From NCBI GenBank assembly GCA_900471525.1, contig UCEZ01000018.1:10038-74037 (forward strand): 64,000 nt of DNA, read 5' to 3'. Each line of letters begins with the position of its first letter. Position 1 is the stretch's first letter. The stretch comes from Hyphomicrobiales bacterium (GTDB lineage: Bacteria > Pseudomonadota > Alphaproteobacteria > Rhizobiales > Rhizobiaceae). Positions 1-10,621 of the stretch are shown one piece after another. Both the position numbers and the translations under genes were made by a program. Below the pieces are notes generated by a model. It searched no databases. It saw only the letters and a program-made list of their open reading frames with translations, and was not told the DNA's origin.

Positions 1-125
1 AGGCGGGGGTGAACGGGGATAATTTTTGTCGCAGGAGGCAAATTCTGCCAGTGTCGGCCTTCGGCCTGAAGCACACATCTCCCGGACCCACGGTGTGCCG
101 AAACGCTCCTCGCCAATTGCGAACC

Positions 126-1163
126 TCAGGTTACGAATTCCTCTACTTTGGCCGCAAAGGCATCAACTTGCGTTTCCTGCGTTGCCCATGATGTGACGAG
201 ACGAATGACGGACGAGGATTCGTCATGGGGCTCCCAGATGTAGAAATCGAAATGATCCTTCAGTTTCCCGATGAGGACATTGGGCAGGATCGGGAAAAGC
301 TGGTTCGTTTCGGTTTCAGCCGCGAAGCGGTAGCCTGCATTCGAGATTTTTGACGACAGACGCTGAGCCATGCCGTTGGCATGCCGGGCAAGATCGAAGT
401 ACAGCCCGGCCCGGAACAGTTCCTTGAACTGGAGACCAAGCACGCGTCCCTTTGCAAGGAGCGCGCCGCGCTGCTTGATGTGGAACCTAAACTCCTCGCG
501 CAGTTCAGGATTGGGAATGACGATTGCCTCGCCCAGAAGAGCGCCGACCTTCGTGCCGCCGATCCAGAAAATGTCGGCCAGTTCAGCGATGTCCTTCAGG
601 GTGAGGTCATTTTTTTCCGCGGACAGAGCCGCGCCAAGCCGCGCGCCATCCAGCAGGAGGAGAAGGCCGCGTTCCTTGCAGAGCGTTGAAATCGCCTCAA
701 GCTCCTTCTTCGTGTAGAGCGTGCCGATCTCGGTCGCATTGGACAAATAGACCAGCCGTGGCTTTGCCATGTGCGGAAAGTGGGCATTGGCTTTCAAGGC
801 GGCCGAAATGCTGTCCGGCGTCAATTTTCCGTCAACCGGAGGCACAGTGATGATCTTGTGGCCCGTGGCCTCGATCGCGCCTGTTTCACGGACGACGATA
901 TGGCCGCTTGCAGGAGCGATGACGGCTTCATGAGATCGCAATGCGCTGGAGATGGTCAGGATATTGGCGAGCGTGCCGCTTGCAACGAACCACACATCCG
1001 GATCGACGTCGCCCATATGCTGACGGATCAGGGTCCGCGCTTCCTGTGAATAAGCGTCATCGCCATAGGCCGTCTGCTGAACCATATTGGTTTCGGACAA
1101 GGCCTTGAGAATATCGGGGTGTGCACCTTCGCTATAGTCGTCCAAGAAGCTGTATCGGTTCAT
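126..1163 (-). CDS. Low-specificity L-threonine aldolase (PLP, beta-eliminating lyase fold)
   Basis: This 345-residue protein should cleave L-threonine or allo-threonine to glycine and acetaldehyde in the cytoplasm, using PLP. Landmarks of the family are visible: an ASGTLAN segment near residues 61-67 (the phosphate-binding SGT loop), LLLDGARLG near 169-177 with the PLP-ring Asp, and FWIGGTKVGA near 199-208 whose Lys205 is the predicted Schiff-base lysine. The length is normal for the family. The ATG is preceded by AAGGAGATCAAG, a good ribosome-binding site. It lies 103 bp downstream of an AraC-type regulator on the same strand, so co-regulation is plausible but not shown. Substrate stereospecificity cannot be read from the sequence. 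Confidence 0.9.
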   Translation of the reverse strand: MNRYSFLDDYSEGAHPDILKALSETNMVQQTAYGDDAYSQEARTLIRQHMGDVDPDVWFVASGTLANILTISSALRSHEAVIAPASGHIVVRETGAIEATGHKIITVPPVDGKLTPDSISAALKANAHFPHMAKPRLVYLSNATEIGTLYTKKELEAISTLCKERGLLLLLDGARLGAALSAEKNDLTLKDIAELADIFWIGGTKVGALLGEAIVIPNPELREEFRFHIKQRGALLAKGRVLGLQFKELFRAGLYFDLARHANGMAQRLSSKISNAGYRFAAETETNQLFPILPNVLIGKLKDHFDFYIWEPHDESSSVIRLVTSWATQETQVDAFAAKVEEFVT

Positions 1164-1266
1164 CTTGATCTCCTTGTCGGCGCAATATTTGACATCGAAT
1201 GAGAAATAGCTTGGCCGCGTGGCCGGTTCTAAACTCCTCTATTCAGAATGTTTTGTAGGAAATTGC

Positions 1267-2097
1267 TCAAAGCACCGGATTTGCCGCCTGGAGTATGCCG
1301 GGCGTGTAACCCAGGGACCGGCGGAAAGCGTGAGTCATGTGCGCTTGATCGACAAAGCCGACGGCTGCCGCGGTGTCCGCGAGGTCATTGCCGGCGAGGA
1401 TCAGGGCGGAGGCCCGCCGCACACGCACCTGCGCCAGATAGGCGTGCGGCGGCAAACCGTAAGCCGCCTTGAATTGCCTCAGCAGGTGGAATTTGCTGAT
1501 CCCCGACAGTTCCTTCAACTCGGACAGGCTGATGACCTCGGCATAGCGATCTTCGAGAAGCTCGCGAACCTGTCGCAGCGCCGGCCAATGTCGTCCCTGA
1601 TCCGCCACAGGACGCCGCCCGGCATGGCGTTCGACCGCCATCCGTATGGTGGCGAGATAGAGCGTTTCGAATTCCAGGTTTTGCAGATGGGGCGAAGCCG
1701 TCATCTGATGAAGCCGTTGCAAGCAGACATGCAGTTCCGGATCATCTACGGCAGGGGAGTTGAAGGTGACATCAGGCGTGCCAAAGATGTCTTCTGCGGC
1801 TTGCCCGATCAGAGACGCGGACGGATAGAACATCCGGTAGGTCCAGCCATTTTCGGCCCCCACCCAACCCTCGTGCACCATGCCCGGGGAGATCAGGCAG
1901 ACCGTGCCGCGCGGTAGATCGACACGATACTTGCTGTCATAGGAAAACGCCTGGCAGCCTTCCTCGATAATCCCGATGGCGAATTCTTCGTGAAAATGCC
2001 GCTGGAAACGATGGTCGCGGTATTTCGCCCACAGGAACAGAGTGTCGGCCAAGGCACCAGAGCGCCACATCCTGACCGTGTTGACCCTCAAGGGCAT
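1267..2097 (-). CDS. AraC-family transcriptional regulator with N-terminal cupin sensor
   Basis: A 276-residue AraC-type regulator. The N-terminal half is a cupin-like ligand pocket (residues about 20-100, with FQRHFHEEF and the later SPGMVHEGW stretch typical of AraC_binding domains). The C-terminal 100 residues carry the paired helix-turn-helix, including LSELKELSGISKFHLLRQFK and the second-HTH end DTAAAVGFVDQAHMTHAFRR. The ATG has AAGGATGAG directly upstream. The threonine aldolase gene follows on the same strand, and this class of regulator commonly controls an adjacent amino-acid gene; the effector is unknown. Confidence 0.88.
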   Translation of the reverse strand: MPLRVNTVRMWRSGALADTLFLWAKYRDHRFQRHFHEEFAIGIIEEGCQAFSYDSKYRVDLPRGTVCLISPGMVHEGWVGAENGWTYRMFYPSASLIGQAAEDIFGTPDVTFNSPAVDDPELHVCLQRLHQMTASPHLQNLEFETLYLATIRMAVERHAGRRPVADQGRHWPALRQVRELLEDRYAEVISLSELKELSGISKFHLLRQFKAAYGLPPHAYLAQVRVRRASALILAGNDLADTAAAVGFVDQAHMTHAFRRSLGYTPGILQAANPVL

Positions 2098-2206
2098 CTC
2101 ATCCTTCCGAAATATTGATGTCGTCAGCAGTATCGAAACAAAAGCACCTGCTTATACCGTAGTTTGGCCGACGGTGAAACTTGCATTGGCTACGAAGACA
2201 TCCGCA

Positions 2207-2968
2207 TCAAACCTCGCGCGTCGATGCCGCCGTGACCGTCAGCGTCGTAAAGCCGCTGATGGCGATTGCGGCGCGGGTGGGGAGCGGGATGGCGCCGCAG
2301 AGGCTGCCGGTGGTGATGATCCGGCCTTGGGCGACGGGCTCGGTCAAGGCGTTGGCGAAGGCGAGGAAGGCCAGGACCGGGTCGTCGTTCGGGTGTTTTC
2401 CGGGGCCGGCAAAGACGGTGTCGCCGTTGATGGTGATGGTCAGCGGATAGGTCTGGCCGGGTTCGATCACGTGCGTCGGCAGTTCTTCGCCCAGTATGTA
2501 GCCGGCATTGCCGAGCCGGTCGGCGAGGAACAGCAGGGCAGGCGAGCGGCTGCCGTCGTCCAGCCGGTGGCCCAGAAATTCGACACCGGAATAGATGGCG
2601 CCGACATGGTCGAGCAATGTTTCGCGGGTGTAGGGGGTGCTGCCGGGCGTCGGCAGATCCTTGCCGAGCACGAAGCAGATTTCCACTTCCAGCGCATCGA
2701 CGGCCGGGCGGTCGAAGCCGGCGGTGCCGGATTCGCTGGCGTGGGTGATATGGGCCATCGGCGCCGACACCGAGCTGCCGTCCGGGCGGATCGAAACCTT
2801 GTAGCCGCCCGTCAGCCAGCCGTTGAGGGCGAGCGTCTCGCGCTGCACGGCAAAGGCCTCCGCCGGTGTGGCGGGTTCGGTCAGCGATGCGGAAGACAGC
2901 CGGATTCCCTGGCTGTCGGCGTCCGACAATTGCCGGGCAAGCGTTTTGGTGGCGGAACTGGCGGGCAT
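2207..2968 (-). CDS. 2-keto-4-pentenoate hydratase / fumarylacetoacetase-like enzyme
   Basis: A 253-residue member of the MhpD/FAH-like hydratase and decarboxylase superfamily, which act on 2-oxo acids from aromatic or sugar-acid catabolism with a divalent metal. The metal-ligand pattern appears as DALEVEICFVL, followed by a hydrophobic core and a C-terminal SLCGAIPLPTRA segment. An in-frame upstream extension exists, but the ATG chosen is preceded by AGGAGACAGAT and gives the usual start of the fold, so the longer version was rejected. A terminator hairpin sits between this gene and agaL2 upstream, so it is probably a separate transcription unit rather than the last agp gene. The exact substrate is unknown. 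Confidence 0.8.
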   Translation of the reverse strand: MPASSATKTLARQLSDADSQGIRLSSASLTEPATPAEAFAVQRETLALNGWLTGGYKVSIRPDGSSVSAPMAHITHASESGTAGFDRPAVDALEVEICFVLGKDLPTPGSTPYTRETLLDHVGAIYSGVEFLGHRLDDGSRSPALLFLADRLGNAGYILGEELPTHVIEPGQTYPLTITINGDTVFAGPGKHPNDDPVLAFLAFANALTEPVAQGRIITTGSLCGAIPLPTRAAIAISGFTTLTVTAASTREV

Positions 2969-3027
2969 ATCTGTCTCCTGCGGGTAACGGCGGTGCATCG
3001 TTCCTTTCGACCACACCCGGCTCAAAA

Positions 3028-3060
3028 GGAAAACCCCGGAATTGTTGTTCCGGGGTTTCC
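3028..3060 (-). terminator. Rho-independent terminator after agaL2
   Basis: On the minus strand the hairpin AAACCCCGGAA / TTCCGGGGTTT is followed by a pyrimidine-rich TTTTCCTTTT tail, directly after the agaL2 stop codon. It should end the agp/aga operon. Confidence 0.75.
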
Positions 3061-3083
3061 TTGTCGCGCAACGGGGAGGGACG

Positions 3084-4454
3084 TTACGCGGCCTGGACCT
3101 TCTTCGAAACGCGGGCCCATTCCGGGATCCAGGTTCCGTGGGCGGCAAGCAGGTCGTCGGTGAGCGACCAGATCTGGTCGAGATCGAGCTCAGCCGCCGT
3201 ATGCGGATCCATCATCGCAGCGTGGTAAAGATGCTCGCGGTTCTCCGTCATCATCGCGGCGACGGTCAGTTCCTGCACGTTGATGTTGGTGCGGATCAGC
3301 GCCGTCAGCTGCGGCGGCAGGGCGCCGATGTAGGTCGGCTGGATGCCGTTCTCATCGACAAGGCAGGGCACTTCGGCGGCGCAATTATCCGGCAGCGAGG
3401 TGATGCAGCCATTGTTGCGCAGGTTGCCGTAGATCACCGAAGGCTCGCCGGTCCAGACCGAGTTCATGATCGAGGAGGCGTATTCCTTCGACTGCGCGAC
3501 TTCGATCTTGTCGGCAGACCTGAAGGCGGCCGCCTGGCCTTTCCATTTCTCGACCTGCTCGATGCAGCGCTTGGGATATTCGTCGAGCGGAATGCCGAAT
3601 TTCTCGATCAGGTCCTCGCGGCCTTCCTTGATGAAATAGGGCGTGTATTCGGCAAAATGCTCTGAGCTTTCTGTGACGAAATAGCCGAGCCGGGTCAGCA
3701 TCTCGTAGCGAACCTTGTTGGGGCAGCGCGGGTTCCAGGTCGGCTTCGGCGCCCGGCCTTCGCGGTAGCCACGGACGAGATCGGGATAAAGGTCGCGATA
3801 GGAGCCGTCCGGCTGGCGATGCTCGAACTTCAGATAGAAGGCCATGTGGTTGATGCCGGCCGAGCGGTAGCGGATTTCCTCGTAGGGAATGTCGAGATCG
3901 TGGGCGAGTTCCATCGCGGTGCCCTGCACCGAGTGGCAAAGGCCAACCTGCTTGATCTTCGGATATTTTTCCGAGATCGCCCAGGTGTTGATCGCCATCG
4001 GGTTGACGTATTGCAACAGGATCGCCTCGGGGCAGACCTGCATCATGTCCTCGCAGATCGACCAGAGGTGCGGCACGGTGCGCAGGCCGCGCATGATGCC
4101 GCCGACGCCGAGCGTATCGGCGATGGTCTGACGCAGGCCGTATTTCTTCGGCACTTCGAAGTCGGTGACCGTGCAGGGCTCGTAACCGCCGATCTGGAAA
4201 GCGACGACGACGAAATCGGCGCCTTCGAGAGCCTTTTTCTGATTGGAATGCAGCTCGATGGTTGCCTTCGCGCCGAGTGTCGAGATCAGCTTGCTGACGA
4301 CGACTTCGCTTTCCTCCAGCCGTTGCGGGTTGATGTCCATCAGCGCGATTTTCGCGCCGGACAGCGCGGGACGCTGCAGCACGTCGCCGATGATGTTCTT
4401 CATGAAGACGGTCGAGCCGGCGCCGATGAAGGTGATCTTGGGTTGTCTCGTCAT
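3084..4454 (-). CDS. agaL2: GH4 family NAD-dependent alpha-galactosidase (AgaL2-like)
   Basis: A 456-residue glycoside hydrolase family 4 enzyme, which uses NAD+ and a divalent metal in an oxidation-elimination mechanism, here expected to release galactose from melibiose or raffinose in the cytoplasm. The N-terminal dinucleotide motif FIGAGST is at residues 9-15. The metal ligands are visible as Cys173 and His203 (GLCHSVQGT and INHMAF), with Asn151 in YVNPMAINTW lining the sugar site. It is the last gene of the leftward agp operon, 16 bp after the ATPase gene. The cluster holds a second, clearly different GH4 (10622-12094), matching the agaL1/agaL2 pair described in Sinorhizobium. Assigning number 2 to this copy is from gene order only. 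Confidence 0.87.
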   Translation of the reverse strand: MTRQPKITFIGAGSTVFMKNIIGDVLQRPALSGAKIALMDINPQRLEESEVVVSKLISTLGAKATIELHSNQKKALEGADFVVVAFQIGGYEPCTVTDFEVPKKYGLRQTIADTLGVGGIMRGLRTVPHLWSICEDMMQVCPEAILLQYVNPMAINTWAISEKYPKIKQVGLCHSVQGTAMELAHDLDIPYEEIRYRSAGINHMAFYLKFEHRQPDGSYRDLYPDLVRGYREGRAPKPTWNPRCPNKVRYEMLTRLGYFVTESSEHFAEYTPYFIKEGREDLIEKFGIPLDEYPKRCIEQVEKWKGQAAAFRSADKIEVAQSKEYASSIMNSVWTGEPSVIYGNLRNNGCITSLPDNCAAEVPCLVDENGIQPTYIGALPPQLTALIRTNINVQELTVAAMMTENREHLYHAAMMDPHTAAELDLDQIWSLTDDLLAAHGTWIPEWARVSKKVQAA

Positions 4455-4470
4455 GGATATGCCTCTTTGC

Positions 4471-6141
<1,671 letters not shown>

Positions 6142-6152
6142 GGGTCGTCTCC

Positions 6153-7274
6153 TCAGTATGGATCGACGGCGTCGCGCAGGCCATCGCCGAGCGCATTGAA
6201 CGCAAAGACGGTGACAAGCACGAAGGCCACGGGGGAAAGGATCCAGGGGTAGGATCCGATGACGGAATAGGTGGCGGTGTCCTGCAGCATCAACCCCCAG
6301 GACATCAGCGGCGGCTTCACTGCAAAGCCGAGAAAGCCGAGGAAGGATTCAAGCAGCACCACGTTGGGGATCGCCAGTGTCACGGCGACGATGACGTGGC
6401 TCATGACGTTGGGGAAGATGTGCTGGAAGATGATGCGCCGGTCCGTGGCGCCGATCGCCATGGCGGCACGGACATAGTCGATGCGGGCAAGTGCCAGCGT
6501 CTTGCCGCGCACCTCGCGCGACATCTGCGCCCAGCCGAGCGCCGACATGACGATGATGACGAAGGCGAGGAAGACGTTGGTCGGCGCCGTCACCGGGATC
6601 AGCGAGGTGAGCGCCAGGTAGAGCGGCAATTGCGGGAAGGCGAGCACGAGCTCGACGAAGCGCTGCATCCAGTTGTCGAAGCGGCCGCCGAAATAGCCGG
6701 AGACCATGCCGACCGTGGTGCCGACGACGGTGACGATGAAGACCACGGTGAGCGCGATCATCAGCGAGACGCGGGAGCCGTAGAAAATACGGGACAGAAC
6801 ATCGCGGCCAAACTTGTCGGTGCCGAGGAAGTTGACCGGCGTGCCGTCGACAGCGCCGAAGAAGTGCCGATCGGTCGGGATCAGGCCGAGAAACCGGTAG
6901 CTGAAGCCTTTGACGAAGAAGCCGAGGTTTTTCGGGTTGGCATAATCCGGACCGACGATCGGCTGGAAGGTGATCGGATCAAGCTCGGTGCCCTCGCCGA
7001 CCTGATAGGTGCGCGGCCAGACGAGATTGCCGTCCTGATCGGTGATGCTGATCGTCTGCGGCGGGGCGAAGCCAACGCCTGTCAGCTTCGGATCGACGGG
7101 CGCAAAGAACTCGGCGAAAACAGTCATGAGCATCAGGAGGCAGACGAGGATCAGCCCGGCCATGCCGGTCCATGAATGCTTCAGGCGGCGCCAGACAAGG
7201 GCCCGATACGTTTCGTTGCCGTGATGCGGTGCCGGTACCGGCACGGTGACGGTTGTTTGAACGTCGGCTTTCAT
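6153..7274 (-). CDS. agpC: ABC transporter permease, DppC/OppC type (AgpC-like)
   Basis: A 373-residue inner-membrane permease. An N-terminal transmembrane helix (GLILVCLLMLMTVFAEFF) is followed by a long periplasmic segment and then the binding-protein-dependent transport domain with the EAA loop near ALARIDYVRAAMAIGATDRR. The ATG overlaps the stop of agpB in an ATGA arrangement, implying translational coupling; a longer in-frame start inside agpB was rejected. Ends in the GDGLRDAVDPY tail typical of OppC-like permeases. Confidence 0.88.
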   Translation of the reverse strand: MKADVQTTVTVPVPAPHHGNETYRALVWRRLKHSWTGMAGLILVCLLMLMTVFAEFFAPVDPKLTGVGFAPPQTISITDQDGNLVWPRTYQVGEGTELDPITFQPIVGPDYANPKNLGFFVKGFSYRFLGLIPTDRHFFGAVDGTPVNFLGTDKFGRDVLSRIFYGSRVSLMIALTVVFIVTVVGTTVGMVSGYFGGRFDNWMQRFVELVLAFPQLPLYLALTSLIPVTAPTNVFLAFVIIVMSALGWAQMSREVRGKTLALARIDYVRAAMAIGATDRRIIFQHIFPNVMSHVIVAVTLAIPNVVLLESFLGFLGFAVKPPLMSWGLMLQDTATYSVIGSYPWILSPVAFVLVTVFAFNALGDGLRDAVDPY

Positions 7275-8284
7275 GCGTGTGCTCCTCCGCCAAGGCGAAC
7301 CCGAGGATCGAGCATGGCCAAAAGCATGTCGGCGATGATGTTGCCGATGATGAGTGTTGCCGAGAGGACCAGCATGAAGGTCGCGGTGACATAGACGTCG
7401 CCAACCCACATGGAGCCGACGATGGCGGGACCGACGGTCGGCAGCGCGAAGATGATCGCGGTTTCGATCTCGCCGGTCAGCATGTAGGGCAGGACGACGC
7501 CCTGATACATGACCAGCGGATGCAGCGCGTTCGGCACGGCGTGGCGCATGATCACGGCGCTTTCACTCAAGCCCTTGGCCCGCGCGGTCTCGACATATTG
7601 GGCGTTCAGCGTATCGAGCAGATTGCCGCGCATCACCCGCATATTGTAGGCGAGGCCGCCAAACGTGGCGATGGCGATGACCGGCCAGACGTGTTTCAGG
7701 AGATCGACGAACTTGCCCCACGACCAGGGCGCACCGCCGTATTTGGCGGAATGGAAACTGTTGATCTCGGTGACGTTGAAATGGAACACCATGATGTAGA
7801 CGATGATCAGCGCCATCAGGAAGCGCGGTACCGTCATACCGAGGAACGAAATACCGGATAGCAGGCTATCGACCCAGGAATATTGCCGGGTGGCGGCGAG
7901 AATGCCGAAGGTGATGCCGATGACGGAAGCGAGGATATGACAGACCAGCGCCAGGGCCAGCGTGCGCGGCAGGCGTTCGCCGACAACCTCGGCCACCGGC
8001 TTGTTGTAGAACAGGCTATGACCGAAATCACCGCGCGTCACGATGCCGGTGATCCAGTTGACATATTGCACGGGCAGGGGCTTATCGAGGCCGTTGGCGA
8101 CCTTGTAGGCCTGCGCCTGGGAGTCGGCTTCCTCGAAGGATGCGCCGCCCTGGTTGATCAGCTGGGAGCGGATATAATCGCTGTAATCGCCCGGCGGTGC
8201 CTGGATGATCGCGAAGGTCACGACGCTCAGCACGAAGAGCACGGGGATGGCGGATGCGATGCGCACAAGCAGAAATCGGAACAT
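7271..8284 (-). CDS. agpB: ABC transporter permease, DppB/OppB type (AgpB-like)
   Basis: A 337-residue permease beginning MFRFLLVRIASAIPVLFV, the standard N-terminus of OppB-like subunits, with about six membrane segments and an EAA loop (TARAKGLSESAVIMRHAVPN). An upstream TTG would add nine residues, but the ATG at 8284 gives the canonical start. It pairs with AgpC to form the channel. The gap to the preceding binding-protein gene holds a strong hairpin (8318-8341). Confidence 0.87.
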   Translation of the reverse strand: MFRFLLVRIASAIPVLFVLSVVTFAIIQAPPGDYSDYIRSQLINQGGASFEEADSQAQAYKVANGLDKPLPVQYVNWITGIVTRGDFGHSLFYNKPVAEVVGERLPRTLALALVCHILASVIGITFGILAATRQYSWVDSLLSGISFLGMTVPRFLMALIIVYIMVFHFNVTEINSFHSAKYGGAPWSWGKFVDLLKHVWPVIAIATFGGLAYNMRVMRGNLLDTLNAQYVETARAKGLSESAVIMRHAVPNALHPLVMYQGVVLPYMLTGEIETAIIFALPTVGPAIVGSMWVGDVYVTATFMLVLSATLIIGNIIADMLLAMLDPRVRLGGGAHA

Positions 8285-8317
8285 GGCTGTTAGGTTCTCT
8301 TGTGTGTTCAAGGGTCT

Positions 8318-8341
8318 GCTCCGGCCGCGAGCGGCCGGAGC
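8318..8341 (-). promoter_or_regulatory. Perfect hairpin between agpA and agpB
   Basis: GCTCCGGCCG and CGGCCGGAGC form a perfect 10-bp GC-rich stem with a four-base loop, 15 bp after the agpA stop and before agpB. No U-tract follows on the minus strand, so it looks like an mRNA-stabilising or partially attenuating element that would raise binding protein over permease, not a full terminator. Confidence 0.6.
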
Positions 8342-8356
8342 AAGCTCAACGAAGGA

Positions 8357-10444
8357 TCAGTTGATCGGGCCGTTTTCGCCCGGCTTGCCCGGGAGCTGCT
8401 GCGGGAAGAGTTCGTAATCTCCCTGCTTGTCGGCAGCGACGAAGACCCGTTCGCGGACGATCGTATCCTCAGCCCAGTTGAACATGAAGATCGGGGCGCC
8501 GACCGGAATGTTCGAGAAGCGCTTGTTGATGATCAGCGCGCCCGGATATTCGGTGAGGCCGACCGAATCGACATTCTCCGTTGCGATCTTCTGGTACTGC
8601 TTCATCAGGTCCGTGCGTTCGTCATTGTCGCTCGAGGCGATGAACTTGTTGACGATGCCTACGAGTTCCTTCTCATAGGGCAGGAGGTCAACCGTGCCGT
8701 CCGTGCCGGCGCGATGATGCCAGCTTGTGCGAGGTCCCGTCGGAGCGAGCTGGGTGGTGTTCTGCACCACAGATGTCAGTTCCTGATCATTGCGGCGGAT
8801 CGTCCAGTCGAACTGACCGGCATAGTGCGCATTGTCCTTCTTGGTGCCGTCGAGTGCGTTCAGCGTCACCTTCAAGCCGAGGTGCTCCATCTGGCCGATC
8901 ACGCCTTCCGCAAGGTTGCGGTCGGTGCCGTAGTCACCATTGCTCAAGAGCACGATCTGAACGTCCTGACCGCCGTCCGTTCCGGCCGGGAAGTTCACGA
9001 AACCGTTGCCGTCCGTGTCCTTCAGGCCGGCCTTTTCGAGAAGCGCCTTTGCGCCTTCGAGATCGAAGGGATAGTAAACGGTCGACTGGCGGTCGTAGAA
9101 ACTCGTGCCCGACGACAGGCCGCCTGGATAGATCGCTGTGAACGGACCCTTGACCAGCGATTCCCCTAACTTCTTCCGGTCGACCGCCATGGTGACCGCC
9201 TTGCGGAAGTCCTCATTGCGATTGAGCTCGCGCACGGCCTTGCCGCGGGCATCGGGTTCGCCCCAGCCGTTGGCAGAGAGGTTCATGCGCAGGTTGTAGC
9301 CGATCAGGCGTGCGCCGAAGGCAAGGCGTGCCGGTGCCGTTTCCTGGGCTGCGCGCTTCAGGCTTTCGACGAAATTCTCAGGCTGCTCCAGATTGGAGAA
9401 GTCGCCGGACCCGGCAACGGCCTGGACGTCGCGGTCTGCCCAAGTCGAGAGCTTGTAATGCAGCTCGTTCATGTAGGGCAGCTGGTTGCCTGCCTCGTCT
9501 ACCTTCCAGTAGTAGGGGTTGCGGCGGAGCACGATGATGTCGTCCGCCCGGTATGAGACCGGGACCCAGGCGCCCATGACGGGAATGTTCATATACTCGG
9601 CCGGGAAGCCGTTCTTGTACTGGTCGTACGTCACATCCTTGTTGTATTTGGGATGCTTGGTCTTCAGGATATGCGCTGGACCCGGGCAGAAAGTGCCGTA
9701 AGCCATGGCATAGAGATATTGGCGGGGGAAGGCTTCCTTGAACGTCCATTCAACAGTGTTGGCGTCAATGGCTTTCAGCGTCGTGCCTTCGCCGAAGGTT
9801 TCGGGCGTTGCTCCATTGAGCGGCGAGACATTGGGGTCGACGACATTGTCGTCCCAGTAAAACATCACGTCTTCGGAGCTGAACGGCACGCCATCCGACC
9901 ATTTGGCGCCTTCGATCAGGTGCATGGTCAGCTTGTGGCCGTCTTCGGACCAGTCCCAGCTCCGGGCCAGGTTCGGAAGCGGCTCCACGTCGCTGGCTTC
10001 GACCTGAAAGAGCGGCGCGGTGCGCGTCAGGCATTCGGATATGCCGATATCGATGCCGCCCCAGCCTTGAGTCTGGCCGGCCGAATAGTTCCAGCCTTCC
10101 GGGCGGCCGCCGATGACATGGCGCATCGTGTCGCCATAGACGCCGATGCCGTCCGGCATGTTGCCGGTCTTGAAGACCATTGGCTCCTTCGGCAGCCGTT
10201 CGGCAACCGGCGGCAGCTTGCCGGTCTTGACGAATTTCTCGGTGACCCAGTCCGGTTCTTTGTATTCCGGCAGCGTCTTGAATTCGAGGATCGAATCGCG
10301 CGGCACATAGGTGATCTTGCCCTGCGCCGGGAATGGCGGCTGTTCGGGCACGACGGTCGGCTCGGAAGCCCAGGCCGTCACGGCGAATGCCGAAACGCCC
10401 AATAGAAGGGCGGTGGTCGTTTTCAGATGGCGAAAGCGTGTCAT
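8357..10444 (-). CDS. agpA: Periplasmic alpha-galactoside-binding protein, SBP family 5 (AgpA-like)
   Basis: A 695-residue periplasmic solute-binding protein of the oligopeptide (SBP_bac_5) family. The N-terminus is a signal peptide with cleavage likely after TAWAS-E near residue 28. The mature chain carries an N-terminal region of about 80 residues before the family core begins near residue 110 (the LARSWDWSEDGHKLTMHL segment), making it longer than typical OppA (about 530). That length and its position between a GH4 gene and Opp-type permeases fit AgpA of Sinorhizobium, known for melibiose and raffinose uptake. Hairpins flank the gene on both sides. Ligand is inferred from context. Confidence 0.87.
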   Translation of the reverse strand: MTRFRHLKTTTALLLGVSAFAVTAWASEPTVVPEQPPFPAQGKITYVPRDSILEFKTLPEYKEPDWVTEKFVKTGKLPPVAERLPKEPMVFKTGNMPDGIGVYGDTMRHVIGGRPEGWNYSAGQTQGWGGIDIGISECLTRTAPLFQVEASDVEPLPNLARSWDWSEDGHKLTMHLIEGAKWSDGVPFSSEDVMFYWDDNVVDPNVSPLNGATPETFGEGTTLKAIDANTVEWTFKEAFPRQYLYAMAYGTFCPGPAHILKTKHPKYNKDVTYDQYKNGFPAEYMNIPVMGAWVPVSYRADDIIVLRRNPYYWKVDEAGNQLPYMNELHYKLSTWADRDVQAVAGSGDFSNLEQPENFVESLKRAAQETAPARLAFGARLIGYNLRMNLSANGWGEPDARGKAVRELNRNEDFRKAVTMAVDRKKLGESLVKGPFTAIYPGGLSSGTSFYDRQSTVYYPFDLEGAKALLEKAGLKDTDGNGFVNFPAGTDGGQDVQIVLLSNGDYGTDRNLAEGVIGQMEHLGLKVTLNALDGTKKDNAHYAGQFDWTIRRNDQELTSVVQNTTQLAPTGPRTSWHHRAGTDGTVDLLPYEKELVGIVNKFIASSDNDERTDLMKQYQKIATENVDSVGLTEYPGALIINKRFSNIPVGAPIFMFNWAEDTIVRERVFVAADKQGDYELFPQQLPGKPGENGPIN

Positions 10445-10508
10445 TGTCGTTGTTTCTCCCTCATGCTTCAGGCCAGCCCGGTATGGGCGGCTCTCCTCCT
10501 AAAAGCAC

Positions 10509-10538
10509 CCGGCGGGACGGCATCATGCCGTCTGCCGG
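10509..10538 (-). promoter_or_regulatory. Stable hairpin between agaL1 and agpA
   Basis: GACGGCA and TGCCGTC (perfect 7 bp, three-base loop) are enclosed by CCGGC/GCCGG, giving a two-part stem in the 177-bp gap after agaL1. No U-tract. It may protect the downstream agpA message or reduce read-through from agaL1. Confidence 0.5.
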
Positions 10539-10621
10539 AAGAGAGCGGACGACGGATCGCCCACTCCCAGACCTGCCTCCTCCTCAGGAAAACGGGTCTC
10601 GCATATCTGCAAGCCAAGCGT

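Noticed and set aside
1-125. GGCCTTCGGCC hairpin as terminator of the threonine aldolase gene
   Set aside because: Stem is only four bases and no U-tract follows; no other feature is supported in this stretch.
2042-3163. Plus-strand open frame of 373 codons opposite the hydratase
   Set aside because: Low-complexity Gly/Arg-rich translation typical of antisense frames.
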